From Ophiura sarsii (lineage: Eukaryota; Echinodermata; Ophiuroidea; Amphilepidida; Ophiuridae): a stretch of DNA of 64,000 nucleotides. The stretch spans positions 59,155,048-59,219,047 of the forward strand of contig CM069447.1 of assembly GCA_035610835.1 (NCBI GenBank), read 5' to 3'. How positions within the stretch are numbered: position 1 is the first letter of the stretch; every line of letters starts with the position of its first letter. A model generated the notes under the pieces. The model was not told where the DNA came from, made no database searches, and saw only the letters and a program-made list of their open reading frames with translations. Made by a program: the position numbers and the translations under genes. This document shows positions 1-12,838 of this stretch, piece after piece.

Positions 1-1410
1 AAACCGTTTTCTGCAGAGAAAATGTTAATACAATGAAGCTCTTTTTACCCAATTTGAGTAAATTCACTACACTGACCATAACATTAAATTAAATTGTATT
101 TTCAAATAAATGTTTACATTTTTTTAATTTGTTTATGTATTGAAGTTCACCACAGTTCTTGTTTTCTTAAATTCAATTCCTTATCTGTAACTTTTACGTT
201 GGTTGCAGTGATTGTTTAACATTTCTGCTCATTTTGAGCGCTTTCTGACCACCGTGCGTTCTACGCATGCGCAGATTTTTATTCCAAGTTCAACAATTCT
301 CGATGTATTTATTGATACCCTGTCATCTATACAATAACGAATCCTGCATTTGCTGTGGTATTTCAGGAAATCCTAATTGTTTGCTATAACTATCATTTTC
401 ATTTCTTTGGATTTTCGGCATTTTGGGCTCACTGTAAACGCCTAATGTTGACCAAGATAAGATGCAGTGTATTTCAAAAAATTGTCTTTGACAGAACCTC
501 TCCATTTAGGACCTCGTTGAACATGGTCTCTGGTTTCCCGATGCAAAATGTTAGACTTGCACACTTATCCGGAACAAAGTTCTGCTCATTTCAATACACG
601 CGCTATCAAGCTAATTCAAAATTCCTGCCAAAGTGGCATGTTTTTGCACTGTCCAAATATGGGTTATTTTATGCTAATGCTATTACGTAATTATGAATAT
701 TCAGTAAATCCAGATAGTGTTAAATGATAGATTAAGGTTCATACTTTATATTGTACCCACTAAGATTTCACAGAATCACTCACGTGTGGAGAACAACAAT
801 GGTTGCAGGTATTTATTGAATGCCCCTCGTACAAATGTAAGAATGTAAGGTGTATTTCTCATGTATTGTCATAGAGCATTAACGTCTCATACTGGTTGCC
901 CTCTGCCCTGGCAAAAAGGACCCACAGGTTCAAAACATAATATCCATATTACCATTTCCATAGAGCACTAATGTGATTAGTTGCCCACTGCGCTGACAAA
1001 AAGTACCTATAGGTTTAAATCACTTCACATCACCAGTGTCACCAATAAAGCACCGTGACAAACTGGTTGCCCACTCGGTGGCAAAAAGTACCCGTTTTAA
1101 AGCATCTACATTACCATTGTCACAAACTAAACCACTTATGTGACAGACTAGTTGCCCACTGCGGTGGCAAAATGTTCCAACGGGTATAAAACACATCCAC
1201 AACCATTGTCATCATTGAAGCACTAATGTGACAGACTAGTTGCCCTCTGATTTGATTTTAAAATGAAGTTTTCACTTATTTAAGTCATCTTAGAACACTA
1301 AATGCATTAATTATTGGAGTAATCAAATAAAATATGACATTTTTGACCATTTATTACCTGTATAGTTACTTTTTTTGATGACTGTAGAATTAGGTGCCAT
1401 GGTATTCATG
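1..1410. other. Left flank of duplication unit 1, no supported gene
   Basis: No supported gene. A 111-codon plus-strand open frame at 355-690 has no recognisable domain and sits in AT-rich sequence, so I do not call it. The right half holds an 86-bp minisatellite, listed separately. The missing first exons of gene A would be expected left of this point if gene A has the layout of gene B. Confidence 0.5.
860..1255. repeat. Minisatellite, unit about 86 bp, 4-5 copies
   Basis: The word TTGCCC followed by CACTG or CTCTG recurs at about 896, 981, 1067, 1152 and 1240, giving steps of 85-88 bp. Each unit also carries a GGCAAAA-GTACC block and a GAGCACTAATGTGA-like block. Copies are diverged, so this is an old array. 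Confidence 0.8.
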
Positions 1411-4400
1411 CAATCTAGTGAAATACACTGTCGAGTACCTATTCAAGAAGGCAAGTAGATATACACCTAGCATAAAAAAGTACCGGACCAGGTGCTTTGA
1501 TGTTGGCAAATTCAAAATAGATAATCGGTACCAAAAATCCGAGATATACATTAAATGAGCAAAATTCTTCTCCGCAGTTTGATACCTCATTCAACAAAAT
1601 CAAATGGATACTTTTGAAGTTATGGCGATTTCAATGACCGCGCATAACAACAGCAAAGTTGCACTAGAAATGGTTTGACAAACATAACATTTTTCTTTCG
1701 AAAACTGTATAAGGTCGATGATGGTCGATTTTATTATTGTGGTGACCGCTTCCAAATTTCAAGCTGTTGGATCAAGTATGTAGTTGTCGTGATTTGTAAA
1801 GCTACATGATCAGCCCTATTCACTAAAGCCACACTATCATGAATAGCATTTGATTATGGAGCGCAAATAATAACATCTATAAAAGAACCGCTGTTTCATC
1901 ATTGGTCAAATAGGTTCCTTTAACGCCCAAAAAGCATAACCGGTACGCCAGAGTTTATAAATCTGTTATAGGTACACCACTTAGAAATCAATAACATAAC
2001 AAAAATATCTTCCCGAGAATTCACACACACACACGAATAATAAGTTTCTGTTTCAAATTGTTTTTACTTAAGATGTCTCTAAAACTTCAAATATAACACG
2101 TACATTATTTTCACAAATTCAAAAAGGTAAAACACTCCTCTTCATAACCATAACTGTTTGTACTAAAAATGTGAATAAAGTCTAGAAAGCAGCATGTTAT
2201 TACTGAGCTAATTCTAATATATTAAATGGCGGCTACAGGCGCCTGCCGTCATGCTGCTACAGACGCCGGTAGAGTGCAAATGGTTAAGAGGCTCTCATCA
2301 AATATTAAATTAATCATCAAGCCAAGCCACAATAACTGACTATCGGGTTATTATACTTCCATGAGTAGATTATTCAAGGTAGTGGACCTAGGCCATGAAA
2401 CCTTTAAAAGAGGCTTTCATAAAATATTCAATTAATCATCAAACCAAGCCACTATAAGGTTATACTTCCATTAGCCTAATAAGATCGAAGGTATTAGTAT
2501 TCAAACGAAATTGAAATTTATAATAAAACCACATATTTCTGGCTGGAATAGTTGCCGAGATACCGTGATCTACGACGTATATTCAATACTTAATTACAGG
2601 ATCCAAAAGTATAGATTATTTACACCTAATTATTTATACATTGAGAAAAGACAACCATGTTTCAACACACACAAAAAAGAAACGTATAGGCCTACTTATC
2701 AATTTATTTAACGTAAACAATTTTCGGAATTGGAAAGTGAGCTAATTAGCAAGTCTACCAGCAATAGCTACCAAATATTTAAGAGTAGAAACGAAACGGT
2801 TCAAGACACAACATATCACTGTTTCTTATCTCTATAAATGTCAAAGCTTTAATCCAAAAAAGTAAAGCCGTTCATTGGGTAACATCACCATATGATGTTT
2901 AATATTATTCAGATGACCGGTTTTGTTTAGATTTTCCTTTTAGCTCCATTTATTTAAGGCCAAGCAAAGAAACTGTTATTTCCCATGGAAATGGAGTGTG
3001 TTCAAATATTCACTGGATCTGAAATGTGTAAAAACACATGCGTTTGCTCAAACTCAAACCCCAAATGTTCGCAATGGTAAAAAACCTTCCTTGCTGTATC
3101 ATGAAATGTGACATTTCGTGAATCCCCAACATTACATGGTTACTTTGGCGTCCTCTTTGGGAGTGACAACCCTCTCATACTGATTTCAGGGTAAGCCAAC
3201 CATGAATTGTCCTCCTAAATTAAATAAAAACGAATTGTATATCTGTCATAAGCTGACAGGCCTTGAAATTGGAAAATCACGGGAAGAGAAGCCGGCGAGA
3301 AAGCCCGGGGGGGAGGGGTACTCGCCTAACACGGTATAATGTGATGTTCCGCTTTAATGGGTTACTTTTTTCAAAAAATCCCTAAACATGGGGTATGATG
3401 TTGTGCTTCAAAAGCCCTAAAAGTGCCCCGACTTTTCAGATCTTGGGCTTAAATATGGGTTACTATTTTCTTCAGGATAATATCGCACCAATTATAAGTG
3501 AAAATTCCAGATACAAAATCGCGCAAAAATAATTGAAATAATTTCGCTTTTTTTAAGTCCTCTTGTAAATCAGTCATTCAAATGGAATGCGGCAGAACCT
3601 TAAACATGGGTTGCATTTTGAATGGAAGTCCCTAATAATGGGCACCATTTTTTGCCAAAATGACCCTTAAAAGTGGGTATGGGTGTAGACGCTTCAGCCG
3701 CTCACTCAACGGAAACACTGACTATTACAGAAATCCTATTCATTGCGCGGAAAACGAATCGTCAGTTGTGACATGCGTAGACTTGTGCAAGTCTTTCCTG
3801 GATTCCATTTCTTTCTTTCGTTTAGTTCCCTTTCTGAAATTTGACCATTATTAATGCTGCACTATTCATCATCATCATCATCATCCTTCGGCTGCAGAGC
3901 AGGCGACCACAAGTTTCTTCCATGCACGACGGTCTTGAGCAAGAGTGACAATCCGTCGATCTTCAATCAAACCTCCATTGTCCCCTAGTAAGCGTTGTAT
4001 GTGAGATATGATGTGCAGGGACGACCAGGTCCCCTTCGGCCATGTGGGGGTGCGTAGATGGAATACTTTTTAGCAGGCTCTTCATCAGGGAGACGGAGTA
4101 TATGGCCAAGGAATCTCAGCTGGCGGCGCTTTCCACGGTGGATGAGAGTATAGATGTCCTTAAAATTGGGGGTCATCGCCTATCATCTTGTCAAGCTAGA
4201 ACCCGATAACTCGGGCTATCAAACTCTGACATCGAGTCATCGCGCTGGGGTATCATTTCAAATTGCTGTACGTCAGTAGACCGATCTTGGAACACGGATT
4301 CTCGTTTATTCTACGTAACAATCAGGGGTAATTAAGTGTTCCATATAAGTCCATCTTAGAAGGGAAGGCAAGTAGACTTTTCTTAAAGGTGTATGTTCTG

Positions 4401-4833
4401 ATCACCTTTTTTGTGGCTATGATTTGTTTATCACATCAAGATATTTTGATATCAGAGGAATCCCCATACTGTTCTCATTATGTCTGTAAAATCTAAGGGG
4501 CCAGAAATATTCCATTTAGAAATGATAGGCTAAAATGTGGAGAATTACTGCCAAATGTGGTTAAACACCCGCCAGTTTGTGTATTACCCAATCGGCACAT
4601 TTCTAGTGACTTAGTGCTTCTAAAATAAGAACCATTGGAGTATGGTTGAACACTTTCAAATTCCTCTAAAGAATTCTCTACATGTATGTGGGTGTTCATA
4701 ATATGAACAAATTGGACTCCACTTTTCCTTCTATATAGATAAACCAGATGATACCATCATGCTATGATTACTTCATAGTGACTAAGAACAATGTATAACA
4801 CTTATTTTCAATGAACTTTTTTTTCTCCACCAG
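1411..4833. other. Upstream or intronic sequence before HYR exon 1 of gene A
   Basis: Non-coding by inspection. 2075-3865 is shared with unit 2, so it predates the duplication. 3866-4158 is a LINE fragment. 4160-4190 again matches unit 2 at about 45448; the rest to 4740 is private. I see no further HYR-like or cysteine-rich exon here on either strand. Confidence 0.5.
3866..4158 (-). mobile_element. 5'-truncated LINE tail with (TGA)n 3' end
   Basis: On the minus strand the sequence codes a stretch with RQLRFLGHILRLPDEEPAKK and a following GRRGPGRP, the C-terminal pattern of several APE-type LINE reverse transcriptases (RTE-like and relatives). The 3' end on that strand is a (TGA)n run seen as TCATCATC at 3866-3885. 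Unit 2 lacks it: near 45430-45450 the two flanks are close together with a short unrelated filler. This shows an insertion after the duplication or a loss from unit 2. The fragment has no activity of its own. Confidence 0.7.
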
Positions 4834-5076
4834 ACAACAAGAATCCCGTTATCCAAGGCCTCCCTTCAAACATAACACAAAACACAGCATATGGGCTTGC
4901 AACTGCTACTGTCAGCTGGATCGAACCCACGGCGACCGATAATTCTGAAACACAGACCCTGACATGCAGCCACAGTTCTGGAGAGCCATTCTCAATAGGC
5001 GTCACTGTCGTGGAGTGCACGTCCATTGATCCATCAGGGAATGCTGAAGTACAAAGTTTCACCATAACAATTGAAG
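4834..5076 (+). CDS. HYR domain exon 1 of gene A (partial gene)
   Basis: Internal exon coding one complete hyalin-repeat domain, an Ig-like extracellular adhesion module known from hyalin and many complement- or matrix-type proteins. It is 243 bp between a CAG acceptor (4831-4833) and a GGTAAT donor, phase 1 at both ends, so it can be added or lost without frameshift. Visible hallmarks are the start D-N-K-N-P, VSWIEPTATDNS, IGVTVVECTSID and PSGN. Cysteines sit at module positions 45 and 62. The usual DNSG is DNSE here. Its unit 2 paralog at 48133-48375 differs at 11 of 81 residues. Open frames on the opposite strand are shadows. The product is presumably secreted; the first exons of this gene are not in the window. 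Confidence 0.9.
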
Positions 5077-5979
5077 GTAATAACGAAAACTGTTAATATA
5101 CAGTGTGACTCAAAAAGAAATTGTACAGGAATGAATATTTGTATTAAAAAAGACCAAACTAATTTAACAAACGAATGAAGCACGTATTCACAGAGCATGT
5201 TCTCCCGCTCATATGACTAAAATAATCACTGACATTGACCCTTGCTATCAATAATTAAGCCTGTTCTTATAAAATAACCCATTTTGGTGGCTGTCAACGG
5301 ATGGTTATTCCTTTGAAATTATCAATCTTAGTGAGAAACATAGACTACATATTGTCAGCGAGTCATTGATTGAGATTTATACCTGGGAGTTTCAAACACA
5401 CAGTTCAAACAATACACTTTTGGATTTCTAGGTAGGAACTATGACATCATAGCAATAGCTTATAGTAACAACACTCTGGACACCGCCTGAAATATGTCGA
5501 TATTTGGCTGGATATGTAATAGGTTGAAATATGGGTTGATTGATTCATTTGCGTATATCTCAACAATCCAAGCATTGAAACAGATAGCACTTGGTGAATA
5601 GTAAGAACACGCAATAATCTATGTTTGACACTTCTTTTTGAGATCTGAATTCCTTAAAACAAACAAGAAGGGACCATCTCAAATACGTTTTTATTAAGGA
5701 CAATCTGCAACGATAAACCATAGAAAAAAATAACGGATACAGAATAATGGAGGGATTTTAATTTAATAAATTGTTGTGGGATGTAAAGCAATAATAGTGT
5801 GGATTTCAAGAGGAGCTGATCATAACATTTCCTCAAACCGTTGGAATTATTTGACGATTACTTTAACAATACACATCTAGTAGCTCAAAAGATAGCAGTA
5901 ATAAGAGAGGTTGTGGCAGCCACATTTTTTTTGTATATAACCAATATATTTGTATCAATCATAAGCCTTTTTACTATAA

Positions 5980-7040
5980 GCATTTTTCCAGGTGTGGTAT
6001 GAATATGATCTCTGATTTATATAATACAAATGGTAAAATTATTCCCTTTGATGTTTGGACTAAACGTGGGGTTGCTAATAAATATTACATGAATTGGAGA
6101 AGCATTGTTGATGCTATTCCAGCTTCTTGGAAGCAAGATTTTAAAAGTGGCTTTAAACGGGACCTTTGTAAAAAAAAGGTTTCATATTGACGCACGAGAA
6201 TAATGAGTCTCACATTGACAATATGACATCCAAAATCATCTATCGTATTCTAGTCCAGAAAATTCAGGAACCTCCTACATCCCAGGTGAAATACAAAAAT
6301 GAGCTTAATGTGTTTGACAATGGATGGAGTAGTATTTACCTTATGCCGTTTAAGGCATGTCATGATGTTAGGACAAGAATTTTCCAATACAAGATTAATT
6401 TGAATTGCTTAATGACTAATAGTAGATTATTTAGGATGAAAATTGTTGACAATGTGAATTGTACTTTATGCAGTAACTTCCCTGAGACTTTAAAGCATAT
6501 TTTTTGGGATTGTGCTCATGCCATTAACATCTGGGACAAATTTAAAATATGGTTTGATTTCAACATGAATTTTAATATTGTTCTTGATTACAAGAAAATA
6601 CTGGTTGGCATTGGCAAAGGAGGAGACTGTAGTGCATTAATTAACTTATGCCTAATACTTATCAAAAAGGTTATCTATGATAGCAGATATCAAAATCGAA
6701 TACCTTCAATTCTTGCATTTAAGTATTTAATTAAGTTTCATTATAAACTTGAGAAACAGATCTCTACCAGCAACAACACAATGTATAAATTCATTGATAA
6801 ATGGACAAAATTAGACAAGTTTTGTGAGGAGTAAAAAAAACAATTGTATATAAGCTTTATTTTTAAGCTTTATTTTATACTTATTGATGTGCTTATTCAT
6901 ATAACCCAGGAGTGTATACTGTACAATGTATGTTATTATCTTTCTATTACCGTATTGTAACTGTATGTGATTTGTTTTTATGTTTTTTTGAGCGAAATAA
7001 AAACAGTAAAGAGAAGAAAAAAAAGAAAAAAAAATATGTA
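5980..7040 (+). mobile_element. 5'-truncated L1/Tx1-like LINE tail with poly-A
   Basis: The insertion carries the last third of a LINE ORF and a 3' UTR ending in GAAATAAAAACAG followed by an A-rich tract near 7010-7040, which fits a polyadenylation signal and tail. Coding begins without a start at the truncation point. It is absent from unit 2, where 48655 continues directly into sequence matching 8785. Confidence 0.7.
5999..6834 (+). pseudogene. C-terminal LINE reverse transcriptase remnant with zinc-knuckle
   Basis: Two open frames, 5999-6190 and 6187-6834, join by a frameshift at an A-run near 6170. The second contains CTLCSNFPETLKHIFWDC, that is C-x2-C-x7-H-x4-C, the zinc-binding module found C-terminal to the RT in L1/Tx1-type elements (zf-RVT-like). 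No catalytic YxDD remains because the element is 5'-truncated. It is not expected to function. Confidence 0.7.
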
Positions 7041-7099
7041 TCAGTCGAATGTTGAAAGGACTTGAATGAAGGGTGTCATGAAAGAGTTAGAAGGCTATG

Positions 7100-7560
7100 A
7101 CAAGTTAAGAGTTTGAGAGAAGATGTCCATGCACACGGCACTTGAAAGCCTGGATTCCAGCTGCTGAAATGTTGTCAACAATATCATCTGGAAGACTGTT
7201 CCATAAGGGAACAGCAGTGTGAATGACGCTTCTGTCTAAGCAGCGAGTTCTGGCTGTCGACAGAGAAAGAGCATGGACTGGCATTGATACGCTCGAACGG
7301 GTAGCACGGCGTTGGACATATGGCGTGGGAAGTAACCCTGCTAGATCTTGTGGGCAGTTTGTAGTATGCATCTTATACAAGACCGTAGCCGCTGCTACCT
7401 GTCGCCTGTGAAGCAGGCTGTCGATTTTGAGCTGTGAACGAGCAGTAGCTTCATAAACTCCAATGAATTTGATTGATGCATGCATATCTTCATTTTGATT
7501 ATCAAAATAAGTATACACGTTGATTTAAGCATTTGTCGATGTTTCTGATTCAATTTTGAA
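7100..7560 (-). mobile_element. 5'-truncated CR1/Rex1-like LINE tail
   Basis: The minus-strand frame 7105-7518 (137 codons) has LLHRRQVAAATVLYKMH, LLPTPYVQRRATRS and AVPLWNSLPDDIV followed by QAFK, the end of RT ORFs in CR1/Jockey-group LINEs. There is no RT catalytic core. It lies directly right of the L1/Tx1-like tail, within the segment missing from unit 2. Confidence 0.65.
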
Positions 7561-9374
7561 GGCACAGCAGGGTTTTTTCTGGCAAATATCATGATTTTAG
7601 CCATTTTTGACCCATTTCAAAAATAGCTGCCGTCTGCGCATGCGCATATTTTCTCTATGTTTGAATGGCCTAGGTCTGATGAATTTGAATTTTAAATGAG
7701 TCTGTACTATTTGCATGTTCCTCAGCAGTAAGCATTCCCCGGACAGTTGCCAAAACTGGTTCTTTTATTTAAATAGACATAATTTTTCATAGCAAAGGGC
7801 CCTTCGAGTGATTATATTTCCAAGATGAGTCTTAAGATGAGTAAATCTGAATATCTCGGGTATAGATATCTTTTGAATTTCAATGAATATGCCCTCTTTG
7901 CTCCTCGCTCAGACGAATAATTTCATTCATTAAAACATGCGTAACTCTTGATAGCAAGGATCAATTTCAACATACTCTTCTACTACTTCAATGCTCTTTG
8001 AAAACGTACCTCATTGGTTTGTCAAATTGCTTGGTCTATTTGGAGAAAAAAATACTAGTTTCCGTACAACTTATCTTGACTCATACTGTAGTTAAACACC
8101 ATTACCATAAAACATAAATGAATGTCGGATGAAAATGCGTTGTGATGAACATACCATATAGCACACCGAATCCAGGATTTTTTAAAAATCGATCTAAATC
8201 GAAATAGTGTTCATCATCAGAAAACCATATGGCCATGTGTTTTGAACTCGCCACGCCACCTGTCCAGATTTTTACATTTTACACCAGCTGAGATTCAAAT
8301 TAGTATATCGCAATAATTACTTGTTCTTCCCCATAAAATGTAATTTTCTGAACGGCAATCTCACAAGGAATCCAAATAGGCTATTGTAATTTAGATAGGA
8401 CTTATTGGTAACATGTTGTGATAAAGAATATAAAAAATATCGATTTTTTTTTTTCTTCTTCATATTTTGATCAAAGCTCAATAATATTTGTATACATATC
8501 CCAATCTTTAATTTTACTGTGCATACTACATGTAGTTCCTCATGCAATTACCCATCAGAACATAATGGTTGTCAAGGGTAACTTGTTGAAATATATTATA
8601 TCGGGAAGTGAATGAGCACAAACGTTTAAATATATATATATTTTGGTATGCACCCTGTCCTGATTTAAATGGCATTTTTGAATTTCCATATATGACAGCT
8701 TTCCAAAAATATATAATTTTGCTATCATCGGTTGAATACTTTTGTTGTTATAGTCATGTATGTGAAACCGATGAATTAGGGCAAGTTCAGTGTGTAGCGA
8801 ATAGGGAATAAACCAAGGACAATGCAATCGATTCATGATTACAATTGTTACATAATAGTTGACACGTTTGTTGAAACAGAATCTTATAGAAAATAAAACA
8901 ATCTATAAAATGAGAGCAAAATCATGTAAATTGAACGTATAATTGGGAACATTTGTTATATTCCCCATAGAGATTGTACACAGCACCACCGCCACAGCCG
9001 CCACCGCCACCGTCTCCACCTCTGACTTTCGAAATATAAGCAATCATATCTCAGCCAAACAGTTATAGAAATACCTGATTTATTCACAAAATGTAGCTAG
9101 CTAAATAGGCTTTCAAATGACACCTTAACCATAGCTCTACCACATTTAGCTGTAGAGTTAATAGAGAGAGATGGATTATTCGTCACCAAAAATGCAACGC
9201 CGCCACCATTTTTGAGTTAAAAAACACATGGCCATATACAATAATCAGCCAAGTAATATATAGGGTAGCAAAGGGATGTCCATATTTGTATTATTAATGA
9301 ATGTGGGTTATAGGTTATACACTAGAAACCAGAATTATTAGGACACTTGGGTATGGCGTCAACATCATCCCATA

Positions 9375-9877
9375 CAGGGTGTATTATAATGAACTATACC
9401 GAGGCAATATGATTTGTTACGGTATAAATTCAATCGATATTGTTCAAACCGTTTTCATATGTATTGCGCAAACGCCCAGCTTTCATAAGAATTTTAGATT
9501 TTTAAAATCGGATACTTTTGATGGAAAATACAGACTTTCTGGTAAAGATGGTAGATTTCAATTTTGGTCGAAATAATAAATTTAAAAATTAAAAGTAGTT
9601 AAAATACATAACATAAACTACGCATAAGAAGAAACCATTTGTTAATCAGATTTGCCGATGGCTTTTCAAGGTGTTTGAATTATTTGAGCCAACAAATTGA
9701 AAACACGTTTTTCATCAAGTCTTGACACACGAGAAAAAAAGAGATGTCTCAATGAAATTAACATAATGTAGTAAACATGTTCACCTTCATATTAAAGGTG
9801 TTTAAATTTAAAACAATAATCGTTCTGTATTTTTATGTATTTTAGAAACACGGTATAGTTCATTCTGATACACCCTG
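9375..9877. mobile_element. TA-flanked TIR element (unit 1 copy)
   Basis: The ends are inverted: CAGGGTGTATTATAATGAAC at the left and GTTCATTCTGATACACCCTG at the right, each next to a TA. The same element, with the same ends, occurs in unit 2 at 49254-50749, where another element is nested in it. It therefore predates the duplication. Length is about 503 bp with no transposase ORF. TA targets suggest a Tc1/mariner-type non-autonomous element, by inference. Confidence 0.7.
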
Positions 9878-10336
9878 TATATCAAATTTGGAGCGTAATA
9901 TTTCAACAAATATGTTGCTCAATCACTTATTATTAACAAATTCATGTTTCCTTACAACATCTGCTTCAATTCCATGGAATTGTAGAAAACATGTGCCTTC
10001 GTCAAATCCCCCATACACAATTCCCATTCGAAATAGCTCATGAATAAATAATCAACCTATAATGTCTCAAGAATATCTCAAATTCATTTAAAAAAACTTT
10101 TAAGAACTTTCCATTAATTATATTACCCTAGAATACTAACTATCTAGGGTTCAATGGATTCCCAGTGTTTTATATCAATTCGCAGCTTGCGAGGTGTCCT
10201 AATACGTTTGGTTGCTAGTGTACATCACAAAAATGATCAAGGTTTATCATGCAACACTGTTTTATACCAGCGACTATACATCACCGACGAATTGACGAAA
10301 AGAGTATCTTATGCATATATTTCAATTAACTTTCAG

Positions 10337-10579
10337 ATAGTGAGAATCCCGTTATCCAAGGCCTCCCTGTTGACATAACACAAAACACAGACAATGGCCT
10401 TGCAATTGCTAATGTCAGCTGGATCGAACCAATAGCGACTGATAATTCTGGATCACAGACACTGACATGCAGCTACAGTCCTGGAGAGCCATTCCCAATA
10501 GGCGTCACTGTCGTGGAATGCACGTCCATTGACCCATCGGGGAATGTTGACATACAGAGTTTTACTGTAACAATAAATG
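10337..10579 (+). CDS. HYR domain exon 2 of gene A
   Basis: Complete HYR module, 243 bp, phase 1-1, donor GGTAATAAC. Hallmarks are D-S-E-N-P, VSWIEPIATDNSG, FPIGVTVVECTSID and PSGN, with two cysteines at the same places as exon 1. It differs from its unit 2 paralog (51185-51427) at 6 of 81 residues. The acceptor is weaker than in unit 2: TTAACTTTCAG here against a longer TTTTTCTTCAACAG there, an 8-base loss from the pyrimidine tract. Whether this exon is spliced efficiently is unknown. Confidence 0.88.
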
Positions 10580-11394
10580 GTAATAACGAAAACAACGTAT
10601 ATGACGTCCGGGTCAAAGGTTGTACCTGACTTTCTGAAGACATATTTCCAGATTATGTTTTAAGAGTGCTTTATTTTTTCATCATCCCATTTCTGATAAC
10701 CATATAACTGGTCACATATATCAACATATCAAATATCCATTGACTTCTAATTAATATATCCATTTCCGTAAACCATTCACCATAATTAACTATAGGCTAT
10801 ATATATTCGATAATAAAACAGTTAACCCGATCATTGCATAATCAGTGCATAATATGGTGACTCTTTCGACGTTATATACGTCCATTCTTAATTTATATTC
10901 TTAAACTTCGCATTACACATGCTAAATATATGACACATGAAGTCTTCCTATCTTTGTTGGCAAAGTGAGCGCCCTCATTTTTATAAGAAATGTGTGTTTT
11001 GTTCTTTGTTTGTATAATGCTTTCCTATGTCAACCAGATGGAAAGAGCTACCAATATGTTGTCGTTTTGCATGTATATGACTGTTTTATCACGTTCTAGC
11101 CGAAATGTTTAATAGTTGCAATACCTGAAGCCTTTGATATCGTTTCTAGACCATTCTCAGCCCAAGTTATTGAATATGCACAATAATGGCTCTCGGAGAT
11201 TGTTTACACAATTTTTTTTGAAATTTTAGAGAATGTCAAATAATGTTAAAGCTAGTATGGACATCAAAGCTGTTTAAATGGCCCATATAGGCAATCTTTT
11301 AGTGTAAAGTATTGTTTTGAATATTGTCTTATAATTAACAAACCGGGATGAGAAATCACTGAATGTATATGTAATGTGTTCTGATTGATCGTAG
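10580..11394. other. Intron between HYR exons 2 and 3 of gene A
   Basis: 815 bp, AT-rich, collinear with 51428-52653 of unit 2 except for a 370 bp insertion there. No extra exon seen. Confidence 0.6.
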
Positions 11395-11628
11395 ATATCG
11401 AAAACCCAATCATCTCTGGGGCACCAAATAACCATGGCATAAGTGGTGCAGATAACTCTCCTGTTACTTGGACAGAACCTACGGCCTCAGATAATTCCGG
11501 ATTGGTGACATTGACTTCAAGCCACAGTCCGGGGGCGCAGTTACCACTTGGGGATACATTGGTAACGTACACAGCTATGGACGAAGCTGGAAATCAAGCT
11601 TCGCATGCTTTCACCATAACAATGCGAG
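11395..11628 (+). CDS. HYR domain exon 3 of gene A, cysteine-free
   Basis: Complete 78-residue HYR module, 234 bp, phase 1-1, acceptor GTAG and donor GGTATGT. Hallmarks are D-I-E-N-P, VTWTEPTASDNSG, LPLGDTLVTYTAMDEAGN. The two cysteines seen in exons 1 and 2 are replaced by Ser (position 42) and Tyr (position 59), a coordinated loss. Its unit 2 paralog (52654-52887) differs at 6 of 78 residues and has the same Ser and Tyr, so the loss predates the duplication. Confidence 0.9.
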
Positions 11629-12838
11629 GTATGTGTGTATTGTGGATATTGAATATAACGTCAATTGTCAAAAAGGGATTGCAACCCTCTCGAACATTTG
11701 TTCTTGCTAACTACATCCAAAGAGTATTGATTTAGCTAAAGATAGTCTTTTTTCAACTAAATCAATATAATGACTACCTGATAAAAATGCTATTCAGCAA
11801 AGTTATATGGAATTTCTTCCTCTTAATTACCCTACAACGAATATTAATTTGTTAAAACTAAATATAATTTGCACACAACGAATATTAATTTGTTAAAATT
11901 AAATATAATTAACACACATATCTTTGTGACCAGGAATATTAATCGAAAGAGGGCCACAGTTACAATTACTTCCTTTCCATCGTGCAGTATACCTGACCAT
12001 GCAGTTTACATGACTACAATGATGGTGATCTCGAAATCAGAGTATGCCCCTCGCCTGCGCTTCGGGGAATAGCCAGGTTCTCTAGAACACCTTGGGCCTA
12101 TAATTTGAACCCAAACCCGAATGAAAACAGTCATTATTTGATGTATACACCATAGATTGTTTTCATTTGATTAGTTTAAAAGAACCGATTTACCGCTCTA
12201 CTTTTCACCGTTATTTTGAAACGTTACGTAGAATCGGCCCAAACTATCACGATTTCCGAATTTGGGAGGGTTATACGATCTTACCGCAAACAGCTTAGTG
12301 ACGGTTGATATATGTTTCACCTTTGTTATGATGCGGTCAAAACCAGAGAGAGATTTTGGACAACAGAAATGGAAGATTACCTTAAGAATAAACACAGTAG
12401 TCCCTCCATTTACGCCTGTGTAGTGAAGAGCACTTTATAGTTCTTATGTACATCAAATAACACTTTTGTATGGTTCTGTAAAATTCGCCAAACTAACCCT
12501 TATATGTTGCATAGGGACGTTTAAGTAGTATGTTGATATCTCTTTTGGTGTGCCTTTTAAATCACATCTTATTTATATACAAGATTTTCGTCAATGCGGA
12601 TAAAATACCAGCGTGGTGGTTAAGTTGCTTTGGTGATTATTACTGTCCAATAATATTGATTATGATGATTAAGGCAAAAACCCATTGTTTCAAGTTTTGC
12701 CTTAACGTCACTTTTTAGCCTTAACGTAAACCCTATTGTTCTCTTTCTCCTTAATAACACTAATAGGCTAATAATACTACCACTACTACTAATAATAACA
12801 TTGCTCGTGCCTCCACTGTTCGTTTTAAATGTTTCCAG
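11629..12838. other. Intron before the terminal exon of gene A
   Basis: 1.21 kb. Only the first ~130 bp and the last ~10 bp look similar to unit 2; the rest has been replaced in one or both units. It holds a 41-bp tandem pair at 11834-11915 and one copy of a ~95 bp direct repeat (12300-12397; other copy at 15245-15347). Confidence 0.5.
11834..11915. repeat. 41-bp tandem duplication
   Basis: ACAACGAATATTAATTTG recurs at 11834 and 11875, followed by nearly the same AT-rich sequence. Two copies. Confidence 0.8.

Larger units (their letters stand above)
5077..10336. other. Intron between HYR exons 1 and 2 of gene A
   Basis: A 5.26 kb intron if the exons are consecutive. 5077-5365 and 8785-10336 are shared with unit 2. 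The 3.4 kb between (5370-8775) is private to unit 1 and contains two LINE tails. 7561-8775 is AT-rich and I see nothing else in it. A short CCACCG-type run lies at about 8981-9022. Confidence 0.6.

Noticed and set aside
355..690. 111-codon plus-strand open frame
   Set aside because: No domain, no splice context, biased AT-rich composition; a chance frame.
4808..5065. Minus-strand open frame over HYR exon 1 (and similar ones at 11264-11572, 48152-48364, 51162-51443)
   Set aside because: Reverse-strand shadows of the HYR exons, which have conserved splice sites and domain hallmarks on the plus strand.
9301..9576. 91-codon plus-strand open frame
   Set aside because: Crosses the end of a TIR element and is broken by changes in the unit 2 copy at 49180-49365.
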